Shown here: piece after piece, positions 8,045 through 19,593 of the stretch | How the letters are laid out: every line of letters starts with the position of its first letter | Position numbering within the stretch: position 1 is the first letter of the stretch | Source: Pseudomonadota bacterium | Lineage (GTDB): Bacteria > Pseudomonadota > Gammaproteobacteria > Burkholderiales > Burkholderiaceae | Direction of reading: 5' to 3' | Assembly: GCA_021783435.1 (NCBI GenBank) | Contig: JAJXUC010000017.1 | Location: 1 to 37,891 of the forward strand | DNA: 37,891 bases | Translations under genes and position numbers: made by a program | The notes under the pieces: generated by a model | What the model was told of the DNA's origin: nothing | Database searches by the model: none | What the model saw: only the letters and a program-made list of their open reading frames with translations

Positions 8045-8796
8045 CGGGCCTGCTCACGCTGTTCCGCAAGGAACTGCTGCGTTTCTGGAAGGTCAGCCTG
8101 CAGACCGTGGCGGCGCCCGTGCTGAGCAGCTTGCTCTACCTGCTGATTTTCTCGCACGCGATGGCGGTCCACATCAAGGTGTTCGGGTCCGTTCCCTATA
8201 CCGCCTTTCTCATTCCGGGCCTGGCGATGATGAGCGTGCTGCAGAACGCCTTCGCCAACACCTCGTCGTCGCTGATCCAGTCCAAGATCACCGGCAACCT
8301 GGTTTTCGTACTGCTGTCGCCGCTCAAGTCCTGGGAACTGTTCGCCGGCTATGTGGCCGCCTCGATCGTGCGCGGACTGGCCGTCGGGCTTGGCCTGATT
8401 TTCGTGGCGCTGTGGTTCGTTCCGCTGGAGTTCCGGCATCCGCAGTGGATCGCGGCGTTCGCCGTGCTGGGCGCTTCCATGCTGGCGTCACTCGGACTCA
8501 TTGCCGGGATCTGGGCCGAGAAGTTCGATCAGATGGCCGCGTTCCAGAACTTCATCATCGTGCCCGCCACCTTTCTCTCCGGCGTGTTCTATTCGGTCCA
8601 GAGCCTGCCGCCATTCTGGATGGCGCTATCGCACCTCAACCCGTTTTTCTACCTGGTCGACGGTTTCCGCTATGGCTTTTTCGGCGCCTCGGATGTTTCG
8701 CCCTGGCTGTGCCTGCTCGCCGCGCTGATCGGCAACGCCGTATGCGGCGGCGTGGCCTGGGCATGGCTGCACCGCGGGTATAAATTACGCAACTGA
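8041..8796 (+). CDS. ABC-2 type transporter permease (YadH-like)
   Basis: A 251-residue integral membrane protein with about six hydrophobic segments, of the ABC-2 export family. Family features are the N-terminal amphipathic FRKELLRFWK, the IPGLAMMSVLQNAFANTSSSL stretch after the first helix pair, and the re-entrant region around PATFLSGVFYSVQSLPPFW. Starts on the ATG overlapping the ATPase stop by four bases. The next frame, ibaG, begins near or overlapping its stop. Substrate unknown. Confidence 0.92.
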   Translation: MTGLLTLFRKELLRFWKVSLQTVAAPVLSSLLYLLIFSHAMAVHIKVFGSVPYTAFLIPGLAMMSVLQNAFANTSSSLIQSKITGNLVFVLLSPLKSWELFAGYVAASIVRGLAVGLGLIFVALWFVPLEFRHPQWIAAFAVLGASMLASLGLIAGIWAEKFDQMAAFQNFIIVPATFLSGVFYSVQSLPPFWMALSHLNPFFYLVDGFRYGFFGASDVSPWLCLLAALIGNAVCGGVAWAWLHRGYKLRN

Positions 8797-8843
8797 TGAT
8801 CCACGCCGCGCTGCGGTTTTTCCAATTCACCTTGTTGCTCATC

Positions 8844-9086
8844 ATGGCGCTACCCACTCCCGAACAACTCCGTGCGCTGATCGCCGCCGGCCTGGAATGC
8901 ACGCAGCTCGACGTGCAGGGCGACGGACAGCACTTCTTCGCCACCATCGTCAGCCCGGCTTTCGCCGGGCAGTCGCGCCTGGCCAGGCACAGGCTGGTGT
9001 ACGCAGCCCTCGGCGACCGCATGCGTGCCGAAATCCACGCCCTGTCCATGCGTACCCTTGCACCCGGTGAACCATTGCCGGGTTAG
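8844..9086 (+). CDS. ibaG: BolA family protein IbaG
   Basis: An 80-residue BolA-type protein; in E. coli, IbaG works with monothiol glutaredoxin in iron-sulfur handling and sits between the mla genes and murA, exactly as here. Visible features: N-terminal TPEQLRALIAAGLEC, the GDGQHFFATIVSPAFAGQS core, and the conserved RHRLVYAALGDRM helix with the BolA histidine. ATG 8844 gives the normal N-terminus. An ATG at 8796 overlapping the permease stop would add 16 hydrophobic residues and I consider it less likely, though neither has a clear ribosome binding site. Confidence 0.9.
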   Translation: MALPTPEQLRALIAAGLECTQLDVQGDGQHFFATIVSPAFAGQSRLARHRLVYAALGDRMRAEIHALSMRTLAPGEPLPG

Positions 9087-9108
9087 ATGGGTTCTGCCGC
9101 CGGCCGCC

Positions 9109-9156
9109 TAAAATAGATCTTTTCTTGCCCGGCCGCGACGCCGCGTGCAGCCGGGC
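9109..9156 (+). promoter_or_regulatory. Possible murA leader: -10 element and GC hairpin
   Basis: A TAAAAT hexamer at 9109-9114 could be a -10 element, although no good -35 is present. Just downstream, 9127-9156 folds into a hairpin with a 7-bp outer stem (GCCCGGC / GCCGGGC) and an inner CGCG / CGCG stem. There is no T tract, so this is not a terminator; it would be at the extreme 5' end of a murA transcript starting near 9121. Confidence 0.3.
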
Positions 9157-9223
9157 CGCCTCCCAAGTCCGGCCTCCAGGACAAACCGCCTGAATCGCGG
9201 CCGGCTGGACAACCCCGATCCTC

Positions 9224-10492
<1,269 letters not shown>

Positions 10493-10553
10493 ACGCAGGC
10501 CCTTCCGACCCCTGCAGTACGCAAGACATCCCGCTTCCGGTAACCTCGCCATC

Positions 10554-11222
10554 ATGCTCACCCTCGCGCTGTCCAAAGGCCGCATCTTCGACGACACCCT
10601 GCCGCTGCTCGCGCGCGCCGGGATCACCGTGGCCGAAGATCCGGAGTCCACCCGCAAGCTCATCCTGCCCACCAATCGCGCGGATCTGCGCGTGGTGCTG
10701 GTGCGTGCCAGCGACGTGCCCACCTACGTGCGCTACGGCGGGGCCGATTTCGGCGTGGCCGGGCTCGATGTCCTGCTCGAGGCTGATGCCACGCTCGGCG
10801 GGGACGGCATGTACCGTCCGGTGGATCTGGGCATCGCCCGCTGCCGTCTGAGCGTGGCAACCCCACAGGGCTTCGACTATGTCCACGCCGTGCGCCAGGG
10901 TGCGCGCCTGCGCGTGGCGACCAAGTACGTCCATCTGGCGCGCGAACACTTCGCCGCCAAGGGCGTGCACGTCGATCTGGTCAAGCTCTACGGCTCGATG
11001 GAGCTGGCGCCGCTGATCGGACTGGCCGACGCCATCGTCGACCTGGTGTCCAGCGGCGGCACGCTCAGGGCCAACGGGCTGGTGGAGGTGGAGTCCATCA
11101 TGGACATCTCGGCCCGACTCATCGTCAACCAGGCCGCCTTCAAGACCAAGACCGCCGCACTCAAGTCCCTGGTGGACGGATTGCGCGAGGCTTCCGCCAT
11201 CAACATCCCGATTTCAGCATGA
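10554..11222 (+). CDS. hisG: ATP phosphoribosyltransferase, short form HisG
   Basis: A 222-residue catalytic subunit for the first step of histidine synthesis, joining ATP and PRPP. It begins [18 protein letters not shown] and has the PRPP-binding strand near [18 protein letters not shown]. At about 220 residues it is the short form, lacking the C-terminal regulatory domain of the E. coli enzyme (about 299 residues); such enzymes need the HisZ regulatory subunit for activity and histidine feedback. hisZ is not in this window. The last four bases overlap hisD. Confidence 0.96.
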   Translation: MLTLALSKGRIFDDTLPLLARAGITVAEDPESTRKLILPTNRADLRVVLVRASDVPTYVRYGGADFGVAGLDVLLEADATLGGDGMYRPVDLGIARCRLSVATPQGFDYVHAVRQGARLRVATKYVHLAREHFAAKGVHVDLVKLYGSMELAPLIGLADAIVDLVSSGGTLRANGLVEVESIMDISARLIVNQAAFKTKTAALKSLVDGLREASAINIPISA

Positions 11223-12559
11223 CCACGCCCGCACCCGAATTGCTGCTGCGCCGGCTCAACACCTCCTCGCCCGATTTCGAGGCGCAATATACCCAGCTGT
11301 TTGCGCGCATGGCGGACGAGAGCGCCGACATCGATGCGCGTGCGGCCGAGATCCTGGCCGTGGTGCGCGCGCGCGGCGACGCCGCCGTGCTCGAATTCAC
11401 GCGACGTTTCGACCGTCTCGACGCTCCCGACATGGCGGCGCTGGAGATTTCGCAAACCGAGCTGCGCGCAGCCCTGTCGAGCCTTCCCAGCGAACAGCGC
11501 CAAGCCCTCGAGCAGGCCGCCGAGCGCGTGCGCGATTATCACCAGCGCCAGATGCAGCAAGTGGGCCGGAGTTGGGAATACCGCGACGCCGACGGCACCT
11601 TGCTGGGCCAGAAGGTCACGCCACTGGACCGCGTGGGCATCTACGTGCCCGGCGGCAAGGCGGCGTATCCCTCATCGGTGCTGATGAACGCCATTCCCGC
11701 GCACGTGGCCGGTGTGGAGGACATCGTCATGGTGGTGCCGACACCCGGCGGCGAACGCAATCCTCTGGTGCTGGCGGCGGCGGCGGTGGCCGGCGTGCGC
11801 CGCGCCTTCGCCATCGGCGGCGCGCAGGCCGTGGCGGCGCTGGCCTACGGCACCGCCACCGTACCCAAGGTGGACAAGATCGTCGGCCCGGGCAACGCTT
11901 ACGTGGCCGCCGCCAAGCGCCGCGTGTTCGGTGTCTGCGGCATCGACATGATCGCCGGACCGTCGGAAATCCTGGTCATCGCCGACGGGTCCACGCCGCC
12001 CGAATGGGTGGCCATGGACCTGTTCAGCCAGGCCGAGCATGACGAAATGGCGCAAAGCATCCTGCTCTGCCCGGATGCGGATTACCTCGAGATGGTGGCG
12101 GCCGAAATCCGCCGCCTGTTGCCCGGCATGGCGCGGCGCGACATCATCGCCGCATCGCTATCGGGCCGCGGCGCACTGATCCAAGTGCGCAACCTGGACG
12201 AGGCCTGCGAACTGGCCGATCGCATCGCTCCCGAACACCTGGAGGTGTCCGCCGCCGATCCGAGGCCGATCGCCGACCGCCTGCGCCATGCGGGGGCGAT
12301 CTTTCTCGGCGCCTACACCTCCGAGTCGCTGGGAGACTACTGCGCCGGCCCGAACCACGTGCTGCCCACCTCGGGCACCGCGCGCTTTTCCTCGCCGCTG
12401 GGCGTGTATGACTTCATCAAGCGCACGAGCTTGATCGAGGTCAGCCATGCCGGGGCGCAGCAGCTCGGGCGCATCGCCTCGGTGCTCGCCCATGGCGAAG
12501 GCTTGCAGGCCCATGCCCTGGCGGCCGAGATGCGGCTGGATCGGGCGCAAACGCCATGA
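11219..12559 (+). CDS. hisD: Histidinol dehydrogenase HisD
   Basis: A 446-residue zinc enzyme that oxidises L-histidinol in two NAD-dependent steps to L-histidine, the end of the pathway. Conserved regions include [37 protein letters not shown], the metal-site SQAEHDE, the catalytic Glu-His pair in IAPEHLEV, and [20 protein letters not shown] with a further zinc ligand. It overlaps hisG and hisC by four bases each (ATGA type), indicating translational coupling through hisG-hisD-hisC. Confidence 0.97.
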   Translation: MTTPAPELLLRRLNTSSPDFEAQYTQLFARMADESADIDARAAEILAVVRARGDAAVLEFTRRFDRLDAPDMAALEISQTELRAALSSLPSEQRQALEQAAERVRDYHQRQMQQVGRSWEYRDADGTLLGQKVTPLDRVGIYVPGGKAAYPSSVLMNAIPAHVAGVEDIVMVVPTPGGERNPLVLAAAAVAGVRRAFAIGGAQAVAALAYGTATVPKVDKIVGPGNAYVAAAKRRVFGVCGIDMIAGPSEILVIADGSTPPEWVAMDLFSQAEHDEMAQSILLCPDADYLEMVAAEIRRLLPGMARRDIIAASLSGRGALIQVRNLDEACELADRIAPEHLEVSAADPRPIADRLRHAGAIFLGAYTSESLGDYCAGPNHVLPTSGTARFSSPLGVYDFIKRTSLIEVSHAGAQQLGRIASVLAHGEGLQAHALAAEMRLDRAQTP

Positions 12560-13647
12560 GCCGATTCTGGAGCGAGGTCGTGCATGGCCTCACACCCTAT
12601 GTCCCGGGCGAGCAGCCCAAGATCCCCGGGCTGGTCAAACTCAACACCAACGAATGCCCGTACGGCCCCAGCCTGCGCGTGCTCCAGGCCATACGCGACG
12701 CCGCGGGCGAAGATCTGCGCCTGTATCCCGATCCCGAGGCGCGCGTGCTCAAGGATGTCGTCGCCGCACACCATGGCCTGGAGTCTGCCCAGGTTTTCGT
12801 TGGCAATGGCTCGGACGAGGTCCTGGCCCATGTTTTCCAGGCCTTGTTCAAGCACGAGGCACCGCTGCTGTTCCCCGACATCAGCTACAGCTTCTATCCC
12901 GTCTATGCCCGGCTCTACGGCATCGTCACCCGCGCGCTGCCGCTTGACGACGCCTTTCGCATCCGGGTGGACGACTACCTGGCAGCGGGCCCCAATGGCG
13001 GCATCATCTTCCCGAATCCCAACGCGCCGACCGGCATCGCGCTCGACCTTGCCGAGATCGAGCGTCTGCTGCTGGGCAACCCGGATTCGGTCGTGGTGAT
13101 CGATGAGGCCTATGTGGACTTCGGCGCGCACACCGCGGCGGTGCTCATCGACCGCTATCCCAATCTGCTGGTCGTGCGCACACTGTCCAAGGCGCGCGCG
13201 CTGGCCGGCCTGCGCGTGGGCTATGCGCTCGGGCATCCCGATCTCATCGAGGCCCTGGCGCGGGTGAAGGACAGCTTCAATTCCTACCCGCTGGACCGCC
13301 TGGCTATCGCGGGCGGCGTGGCCGCGATGCAGGACGATACCTGGTTCGCCCACACCCGCGGCCTCATCATCGCCAGCCGCGAGAAACTCACGGCGGGCCT
13401 GCAAGCGCTCGGTTTCGAGGTCCTGCCGTCTGCGGCGAACTTCGTCTTTGCGCGCCATCCCCAGCATGGCGGCGATGTCCTGTCGGCCGCCTTGCGCGAG
13501 GCCCGCATCCTGGTGCGGCATTTCTCGCAGCCGCGGCGCGTCGCATCCTTCCTGCGCATCACCGTGGGGACCGACGCGCAGTGCGATGCGCTGCTGCAGG
13601 CACTGTCCACCATCGTCCAGTCGGAGGCGGTGTCCGCGCTTCGTTAA
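12556..13647 (+). CDS. hisC: Histidinol-phosphate aminotransferase HisC
   Basis: A 363-residue PLP-dependent aminotransferase converting imidazole-acetol phosphate to histidinol phosphate. It shows [12 protein letters not shown] near the N-terminus, [11 protein letters not shown] for cofactor phosphate contacts, [21 protein letters not shown] with the aspartate that contacts the PLP ring nitrogen, and the Schiff-base lysine in [15 protein letters not shown]. The full-length ORF starts within the hisD stop region. Confidence 0.96.
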   Translation: MSRFWSEVVHGLTPYVPGEQPKIPGLVKLNTNECPYGPSLRVLQAIRDAAGEDLRLYPDPEARVLKDVVAAHHGLESAQVFVGNGSDEVLAHVFQALFKHEAPLLFPDISYSFYPVYARLYGIVTRALPLDDAFRIRVDDYLAAGPNGGIIFPNPNAPTGIALDLAEIERLLLGNPDSVVVIDEAYVDFGAHTAAVLIDRYPNLLVVRTLSKARALAGLRVGYALGHPDLIEALARVKDSFNSYPLDRLAIAGGVAAMQDDTWFAHTRGLIIASREKLTAGLQALGFEVLPSAANFVFARHPQHGGDVLSAALREARILVRHFSQPRRVASFLRITVGTDAQCDALLQALSTIVQSEAVSALR

Positions 13648-13696
13648 CATGACGGCATGGCGCGGCGCTTGGCCGCCGCCACTCTCCATCTCACCC

Positions 13697-14284
13697 ATGC
13701 GCACCGCACAGGTCACCCGCCAGACTGCCGAAACCCGCATTTCGGTCGAGCTCAATCTCGACGGTTCCGGTGTTTCCAAGCTCGCCACCGGCATCGGTTT
13801 TTTCGACCACATGCTCGACCAGATTGCGCGTCACGGCCTGGTCGATCTTGCCGTGCACGCCGAAGGTGATCTGCACATCGACGGCCACCACACGGTCGAG
13901 GACGTGGGCATCACCATCGGCCAGGCGCTGGCCAAGGCCCTTGGCGACAAGAAGGGCGTGCGCCGTTACGGCCATGCCTATGTGCCGCTGGACGAGGCAC
14001 TCTCGCGCGTGGTGGTCGATTTCTCGGGCCGCCCGGGGTTGGTGTGGCACGTGCCCTTCACGCGCGCGATGATCGGCGAGTTCGACGTGGACCTGGCGCA
14101 CGAGTTTTTTCAAGGGCTGGTCAACCACGCCTTCATCACCCTGCATGTGGACAATCTGCGCGGCGAAAATGCCCACCACCAGTGCGAAACCGTCTTCAAG
14201 GCCTTCGGCCGCGCCTTGCGCGCCGCGGCTGAAATCGACCCGCGCATGGGCGCTGTCATACCATCGACCAAAGGCTCGCTGTGA
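13697..14284 (+). CDS. hisB: Imidazoleglycerol-phosphate dehydratase HisB
   Basis: A 195-residue monofunctional manganese-dependent dehydratase acting in the sixth step of the pathway. It carries [31 protein letters not shown] and the second repeat [18 protein letters not shown], the two metal-binding half-sites. It lacks the histidinol-phosphatase domain that is fused to HisB in E. coli, so a separate phosphatase is needed and none is seen in the window. The start at ATG 13697 follows [13 protein letters not shown]; 49 bases separate it from hisC. Confidence 0.96.
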   Translation: MRTAQVTRQTAETRISVELNLDGSGVSKLATGIGFFDHMLDQIARHGLVDLAVHAEGDLHIDGHHTVEDVGITIGQALAKALGDKKGVRRYGHAYVPLDEALSRVVVDFSGRPGLVWHVPFTRAMIGEFDVDLAHEFFQGLVNHAFITLHVDNLRGENAHHQCETVFKAFGRALRAAAEIDPRMGAVIPSTKGSL

Positions 14285-14362
14285 GCGTCGCGTGTCGCAG
14301 CGCTCCCGTCTTCTCGTCGCGTTAAATCTCCCGCATTCCACTCCGCAGCTTCCGACGTCCGC

Positions 14363-15034
14363 ATGAAAACGGTCGCCATCGTCGATTACGGCATGGGCAA
14401 CCTGCGCTCCGTGTCGCAGGCCGTGCAGCATGTCGCCAAGGGGCTGCCCTGGCGCGTCGTTGTGACATCCGACGTCAACCAGGTCCGCGAGGCCGATCGC
14501 CTCGTGCTGCCCGGCCAGGGCGCCATGCCCGACTGCATGCGCGAGTTGCGCGACTCCGGCCTGCAGGGCGCGGTGCTGCAGGCCGCCGGCGCGCAGGTGC
14601 AAGACGGCAAACCCCTGTTCGGCGTCTGCGTGGGCATGCAGATGCTGCTCGATCGCAGCGAGGAAGGGGCGACCCAAGGCCTCGCGCTCATCACAGGCGA
14701 CGTGCGGCGCTTCCGGCTCGACGGCCAGATCCAGCCCGACGGCAGCCGCTACAAGGTGCCGCACATGGGCTGGAACACCGTGCATCAGGTGGCCCACGAC
14801 GGGCACCCCCATCCTTTGTGGGCTGGCATCGCCGACGGCGCCGCCTTCTACTTCGTGCACAGCTTCTACGCGCATCCGTCGGAAGGGCGCAACACCGCGG
14901 GGCGTACCGAGTATGGCGTGACGTTTGCAAGCGCCATTGCGCGGGATACTATTTTCGCCACACAGTTTCATCCTGAAAAAAGCGCTGCGGCAGGCCTCGT
15001 GCTTTACCGCAATTTTCTCGACTGGAGGCCTTGA
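14363..15034 (+). CDS. hisH: Imidazole glycerol phosphate synthase, glutaminase subunit HisH
   Basis: A 223-residue class I glutamine amidotransferase that releases ammonia and channels it to HisF. It starts [14 protein letters not shown], has the nucleophile Cys89 in [10 protein letters not shown] and the catalytic His-Glu pair in TQFHPEKS near the C-terminus. It is separated from hisB by 78 bases without a gene. Confidence 0.96.
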   Translation: MKTVAIVDYGMGNLRSVSQAVQHVAKGLPWRVVVTSDVNQVREADRLVLPGQGAMPDCMRELRDSGLQGAVLQAAGAQVQDGKPLFGVCVGMQMLLDRSEEGATQGLALITGDVRRFRLDGQIQPDGSRYKVPHMGWNTVHQVAHDGHPHPLWAGIADGAAFYFVHSFYAHPSEGRNTAGRTEYGVTFASAIARDTIFATQFHPEKSAAAGLVLYRNFLDWRP

Positions 15035-15079
15035 GCCGACACGCTGGCAAAAGGCCCCGAACCGTCGTCGTCCCATCCC

Positions 15080-15820
15080 ATGTTGCTGATCCCCGCGATC
15101 GATCTCAAGAACGGCCAGTGCGTCCGCCTGGAACAAGGCGAAATGCAGGCCGCCACGGTGTTTTCCTCGGATCCGGCCGCCATGGCGCGGCACTGGGTGG
15201 AGCAGGGCGCCCGCCGCCTGCACCTGGTCGATCTCAACGGTGCCTTTGCCGGCAAGCCCGAGAACGAACCCGCCATCCGGGCCATCCTGCGCGAGGTCGG
15301 CGAGGACATCCCGGTGCAGCTCGGCGGCGGCATTCGCGATCTGGAGACCATCGAGCGCTACCTCGACGACGGTTTGAGCTACGTCATCATCGGCACGGCC
15401 GCGGTGAAGAACCCGGGCTTCCTGAAGGAGGCCTGCAGCGCCTTCGGCGGCCACATCATCGTCGGGCTCGATGCGCGTGACGGCAAGGTGGCGACGGACG
15501 GCTGGAGCAAGCTCACCGGCCACGAGGTGGCGGATCTCGCCCGCAAGTTCGAGGACTACGGCGTCGAAGGCGTGATCTACACCGACATCGGCCGCGACGG
15601 CATGCTCACCGGTTTGAACATCGAAGCCACCGTGCGCCTGGCCGAGGTGCTGTCCATCCCTGTCATCGCCTCGGGCGGGCTGTCCGGGATGGCCGACATC
15701 GAACGCCTCATCGCGGTGGAGAGCAGCGGGGTCGAGGGCGTCATCTGCGGCCGCGCCATCTACACCGGCGACCTCGATTTCAAGGCTGCGCAGCAGCGCG
15801 TCGAGGCCGAATCCGCCTGA
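15080..15820 (+). CDS. hisA: Phosphoribosyl-formimino-AICAR-P isomerase HisA
   Basis: A 246-residue TIM-barrel isomerase (ProFAR to PRFAR). The general base/acid aspartates are recognisable in [14 protein letters not shown] at the N-terminus and [12 protein letters not shown] in the second half, and the phosphate-binding glycine turns GGGIRDLE and ASGGLSGM are both present. ATG 15080 gives the standard start LLIPAIDL. It precedes its paralogue hisF. Confidence 0.97.
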   Translation: MLLIPAIDLKNGQCVRLEQGEMQAATVFSSDPAAMARHWVEQGARRLHLVDLNGAFAGKPENEPAIRAILREVGEDIPVQLGGGIRDLETIERYLDDGLSYVIIGTAAVKNPGFLKEACSAFGGHIIVGLDARDGKVATDGWSKLTGHEVADLARKFEDYGVEGVIYTDIGRDGMLTGLNIEATVRLAEVLSIPVIASGGLSGMADIERLIAVESSGVEGVICGRAIYTGDLDFKAAQQRVEAESA

Positions 15821-15873
15821 GCCCAGCCATGCGGCGCAGCCTGTCTGCGCCCACACCGGCCGATCGAGATCCC

Positions 15874-16653
<780 letters not shown>

Positions 16654-16714
16654 CCCAACCTGCTGGTCGCCGCGCGGCAAAACTGCGTGGCGCTGCAATC
16701 ACTACACTTCCCGC

Positions 16715-17104
16715 ATGAACTGGCTCGACGATATTCACTGGGACGCCGGCGGTCTGGTGCCGGCCATTGCGCAGGAATCCGGCAGCAAGGACATCCTCAT
16801 GGTGGCCTGGATGAACCGTGATGCCCTCAAGCGCACGCTCGAACTCGGCGAGGCCGTCTACTGGTCGCGCTCGCGCAAGCGTTTGTGGCACAAGGGCGAG
16901 GAGTCCGGCCACGTGCAGAAGGTTGAATCCATTCGCCTCGATTGCGATGGCGACGTGCTGCTGCTGACCGTGCGCCAGCTCGGCCACGAGCCAGGCATTG
17001 CCTGCCATACCGGGCGCCATTCCTGTTTTTTTCGCGAACTGCAGCAAGGACGTTGGACCTCGGTCGAACCCGTCTTGAAGGATCCGGAGCACATCTACCG
17101 ATGA
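16715..17104 (+). CDS. hisI: Phosphoribosyl-AMP cyclohydrolase HisI
   Basis: A 129-residue zinc enzyme opening the adenine ring of PR-AMP. The conserved [32 protein letters not shown] and metal-binding CDGD plus [13 protein letters not shown] segments are all present. It is monofunctional, separate from HisE, unlike the fused E. coli HisIE. Its TGA overlaps the ATG of hisE by four bases, so the two are coupled as if a split fusion. Confidence 0.96.
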   Translation: MNWLDDIHWDAGGLVPAIAQESGSKDILMVAWMNRDALKRTLELGEAVYWSRSRKRLWHKGEESGHVQKVESIRLDCDGDVLLLTVRQLGHEPGIACHTGRHSCFFRELQQGRWTSVEPVLKDPEHIYR

Positions 17105-17457
17105 AGCCCTCTGCGCAATCCGAGCCGGCCCAGCCCGCCGACGTGCTTGGCCGTTTGGCCGATGTGATCGAGCGCCGCAAGCAGGCCGATCCCGCCAGTT
17201 CCTATGTGGCCAAGCTGTTCGCCAAGGGCGAGGACGCGGTGCTCAAAAAGGTGGGCGAGGAGGCGACCGAATTCGTGCTGGCCTGCAAGGGCGGGCAGCG
17301 CCAGAACATCGTCTACGAGGCGGCCGATCTGTGGTTTCACGCCCTGGTGGCGCTGTCCAGCCACGGCATCCGCCCGCACGAGGTGTTGGCGGAACTGGAA
17401 CGGCGCGAGGGCTTGTCGGGCATCGACGAGTTCGCCCGTCGCGGCGCAAAGCCCTGA
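17101..17457 (+). CDS. hisE: Phosphoribosyl-ATP pyrophosphatase HisE
   Basis: A 118-residue MazG-like helical enzyme that hydrolyses PR-ATP to PR-AMP in step two. The metal-binding helices are visible as [14 protein letters not shown] and [16 protein letters not shown]. The first 20 residues are polar and Pro/Ala-rich, a small N-terminal extension. This is the last his gene; hinT follows after 69 bases. Confidence 0.95.
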   Translation: MKPSAQSEPAQPADVLGRLADVIERRKQADPASSYVAKLFAKGEDAVLKKVGEEATEFVLACKGGQRQNIVYEAADLWFHALVALSSHGIRPHEVLAELERREGLSGIDEFARRGAKP

Positions 17458-17526
17458 ACCTCGGCACATCCCCGGGTAAACCATGTCCGCTGCCAACATT
17501 CGCACGACCACGTCCTGATCCAAACC

Positions 17527-17877
17527 ATGCACGATCCGAACTGCGTTTTCTGCAAGATCATTGCCGGGACCATTCCCAGCAACAAGCTATTCGAGGACGA
17601 CGAAGTCCTTGCTTTTCACGACATCAACCCGGCCGCGCCGGTCCATTTCCTGATCGTGCCCAAGCGGCATATCGCCACGCTCGCGGCAGTGGAACCCGGT
17701 GACCAGTCCTTGCTCGGTAAAATGATGCTCTTGGTTCCGCAACTGGCCGAGCGGCAGGGCTGTGGTGATGGCTTCAAGAGCGTCATCAATACCGGGCCGA
17801 ATGGCGGGCAGGAGGTTTACCACCTGCACATTCATGTCTTGGGGGGCCCCCGCCCCTGGAAACGCGCGACGATCTGA
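17527..17877 (+). CDS. hinT: HIT-family purine nucleoside phosphoramidase HinT
   Basis: A 116-residue histidine-triad protein, probably cleaving AMP-linked phosphoramidates. The active-site triad is H99-x-H101-x-H103 in YHLHIHVLGG, preceded by NTGPNGGQEV. The N-terminus CVFCKIIAGTIPSNK has the C-x-x-C and the KIIxGxIPSxK start typical of HINT. It sits between hisE and tatA, a common order in this group; functional connection to either is not evident. Confidence 0.95.
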   Translation: MHDPNCVFCKIIAGTIPSNKLFEDDEVLAFHDINPAAPVHFLIVPKRHIATLAAVEPGDQSLLGKMMLLVPQLAERQGCGDGFKSVINTGPNGGQEVYHLHIHVLGGPRPWKRATI

Positions 17878-17898
17878 AAGTCGCTAAGGAGTATCGAG

Positions 17899-18150
17899 AT
17901 GGGCTCATTCAGTATTTGGCATTGGTTGATCGTCCTGGTCATCGTGATGATGGTGTTCGGAACGAAGAAACTGAAGAACATCGGCTCCGACCTCGGCTCG
18001 GCCGTCAAGGGTTTCAAGGACGGCATGCGTGAAGCCGAGCCAGATGCATCGACGTCCGCAACACCGGCGGCTAGCGACAAGCAGCTTTCAGGCCAGGCTG
18101 GCGCGGCGAAGAAGGACGCCATCGATGTCGAGGCCAAGGAAAAAACCTGA
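17899..18150 (+). CDS. tatA: Sec-independent translocase protein TatA
   Basis: An 83-residue pore-forming component of the twin-arginine export system. One N-terminal membrane helix ([18 protein letters not shown]) is followed by the [10 protein letters not shown] hinge and the amphipathic helix [15 protein letters not shown], then a polar, Ala/Ser-rich tail. A strong AAGGAG site lies about seven bases before the ATG, stronger than those of tatB and tatC. A terminator-like hairpin lies directly after its stop codon. Confidence 0.96.
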   Translation: MGSFSIWHWLIVLVIVMMVFGTKKLKNIGSDLGSAVKGFKDGMREAEPDASTSATPAASDKQLSGQAGAAKKDAIDVEAKEKT

Positions 18151-18168
18151 GATCCACGCGGCGGCGCC

Positions 18169-18194
18169 AGGCCGGCCACACAGCCGGCCTTTTT
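18169..18194 (+). terminator. Intrinsic terminator-like hairpin between tatA and tatB
   Basis: An 8-bp perfect stem AGGCCGGC / GCCGGCCT with a six-base loop (CACACA), the last T of the stem continuing into four more T. It lies 18 bases after the tatA stop and 39 bases before the tatB start, so part of the transcription should stop after tatA. Confidence 0.75.
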
Positions 18195-18233
18195 GTTCCC
18201 AGGCGCCTGGGCGATAGGCACTGACAAGCAGCC

Positions 18234-18719
18234 ATGTTCGATATCGGCATTTCCGAACTGGGCGTGATCGGCGTGGTCGCGCTCATCGTCCTCGGTCCCG
18301 AGAAGCTGCCCAAGGTTGCGCGCACGGTCGGCAATCTGCTCGGCCGCGCGCAGCGCTATATGGCTGACGTGAAGTCCGAAGTCAGCCGGCAGATGGAACT
18401 CGAGGAACTGCGCAGCATGAAGTCCACGGTCGAATCGGCCGCTCAGGACATCCAAAACACCGTGGCCAAGAATATCGGCGAGGTGAATCACGAATTCGAT
18501 TCAGCCTGGAGGGAGGCCACCGCTGGTCTGTCCGGCGATGTGCCATCCGCGGACACCCCGGGCGGCGGCTTCATCCCGGACAATCACAAACCCAAGCGCT
18601 TGAAAAAATCCACGGGTCAGGCCGTGCCGCTGTGGTACCGGCGCCAAGCCCGTGTCCGCAGTCACGCCCTGTCCGGCGCAGCCCGGGTCGCGCGTCACCG
18701 CCCACGCTCCGGCCTTTGA
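18234..18719 (+). CDS. tatB: Sec-independent translocase protein TatB
   Basis: A 161-residue TatB, which with TatC recognises twin-arginine signal peptides. The N-terminal helix FDIGISELGVIGVVALIVLG ends in the LGPEKLP hinge that separates TatB from TatA, followed by a long amphipathic helix (ARTVGNLLGRAQRYMADVKS). The C-terminal third is low-complexity and arginine-rich. The ATG is preceded only by a weak GACAAGCAG, not a good ribosome binding site. Confidence 0.94.
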   Translation: MFDIGISELGVIGVVALIVLGPEKLPKVARTVGNLLGRAQRYMADVKSEVSRQMELEELRSMKSTVESAAQDIQNTVAKNIGEVNHEFDSAWREATAGLSGDVPSADTPGGGFIPDNHKPKRLKKSTGQAVPLWYRRQARVRSHALSGAARVARHRPRSGL

Positions 18720-18747
18720 GCCCGCTTTCTCCTTCTTTGCCGTTCAA

Positions 18748-19554
18748 GTGACCGATCCTAAGCCGTCCGACTCCCCATCTCCGGAAGCCGAGCAGCCCTT
18801 CGTGACCCATCTCGTCGAACTGAGAGATCGGCTCATCAGGGCCGTCGCGTCCGTGGGTGTCGTCTTCGCGGTCCTGGCCGTCTACCCTGGGCCTTCAGGG
18901 CTCTTCGACCTGTTCGCCAAGCCGCTCATCGCGCATCTGCCCCATGGTTCGACCATGATCGCCATCGGGGTCATCACGCCGTTCCTGGTGCCGCTCAAGC
19001 TCACCATGCTGGTGGCGTTGATGATCGCCCTGCCCGTGGTGCTTTATCAGCTCTGGGCCTTTATCGCTCCCGGTTTGTACGCGCACGAGAAGCGCCTGGT
19101 CGTGCCGCTGATCTTCATCAGCACGCTCTTGTTTTACCTCGGCGTGGCCTTCGCCTATTTCATCGTGCTGGGGAGGTTGTTCACCTTCATTCAGGACGTG
19201 GCGCCCAAGGTCATCACCGCAGCGCCCGACATCGAGTCGTACCTCAGCTTTGTGCTCACGCTCTTCCTGGCGTTCGGCACGGCTTTCGAAGTGCCCGTGG
19301 TCCTGATGCTGCTGGTGCGCTTCGGGGTGTTGACCATCGCGCAGCTCAAGGCCTGGCGCAGCTACTTCATCGTGGTGGCCTTCATCATCGCCGCCGTCAT
19401 CACGCCTCCCGATGTGTTCTCCCAGACTTCGCTGGCCGTGTCCATGATCCTGCTCTACGAGGTCGGGATTGTCGGTTCGCGCATGCTGGGCAAGTACGCC
19501 CGTCCGCCTGAGGACGAGGCCGAGAAGCCAGCCAATACAGAGCCTCCGGCGTGA
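18748..19554 (+). CDS. tatC: Sec-independent translocase protein TatC
   Basis: The 268-residue polytopic core of the Tat translocase, with six hydrophobic segments. Conserved parts are FVTHLVELRDRLIRA before the first helix, the periplasmic TPFLVPLKLT-type region, the FIAPGLYAHEKR loop, and the late YFIVVAFIIAAVITPPDVFSQ. The start appears to be GTG at 18748 (reading VTDPKPSD), since no ATG is suitably placed; no clear ribosome binding site precedes it. It ends 39 bases before the convergent protease gene. Confidence 0.94.
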   Translation: MTDPKPSDSPSPEAEQPFVTHLVELRDRLIRAVASVGVVFAVLAVYPGPSGLFDLFAKPLIAHLPHGSTMIAIGVITPFLVPLKLTMLVALMIALPVVLYQLWAFIAPGLYAHEKRLVVPLIFISTLLFYLGVAFAYFIVLGRLFTFIQDVAPKVITAAPDIESYLSFVLTLFLAFGTAFEVPVVLMLLVRFGVLTIAQLKAWRSYFIVVAFIIAAVITPPDVFSQTSLAVSMILLYEVGIVGSRMLGKYARPPEDEAEKPANTEPPA

Positions 19555-19593
19555 CGGTACGTACTTCGCGGAAACAGCGCCGTGCGGTTCGCA

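Noticed and set aside
13691..15856. 721-codon minus-strand frame across hisB, hisH and hisA
   Set aside because: Antisense shadow of three well-supported his genes; His/Asp/Arg-rich, low-complexity translation without motifs.
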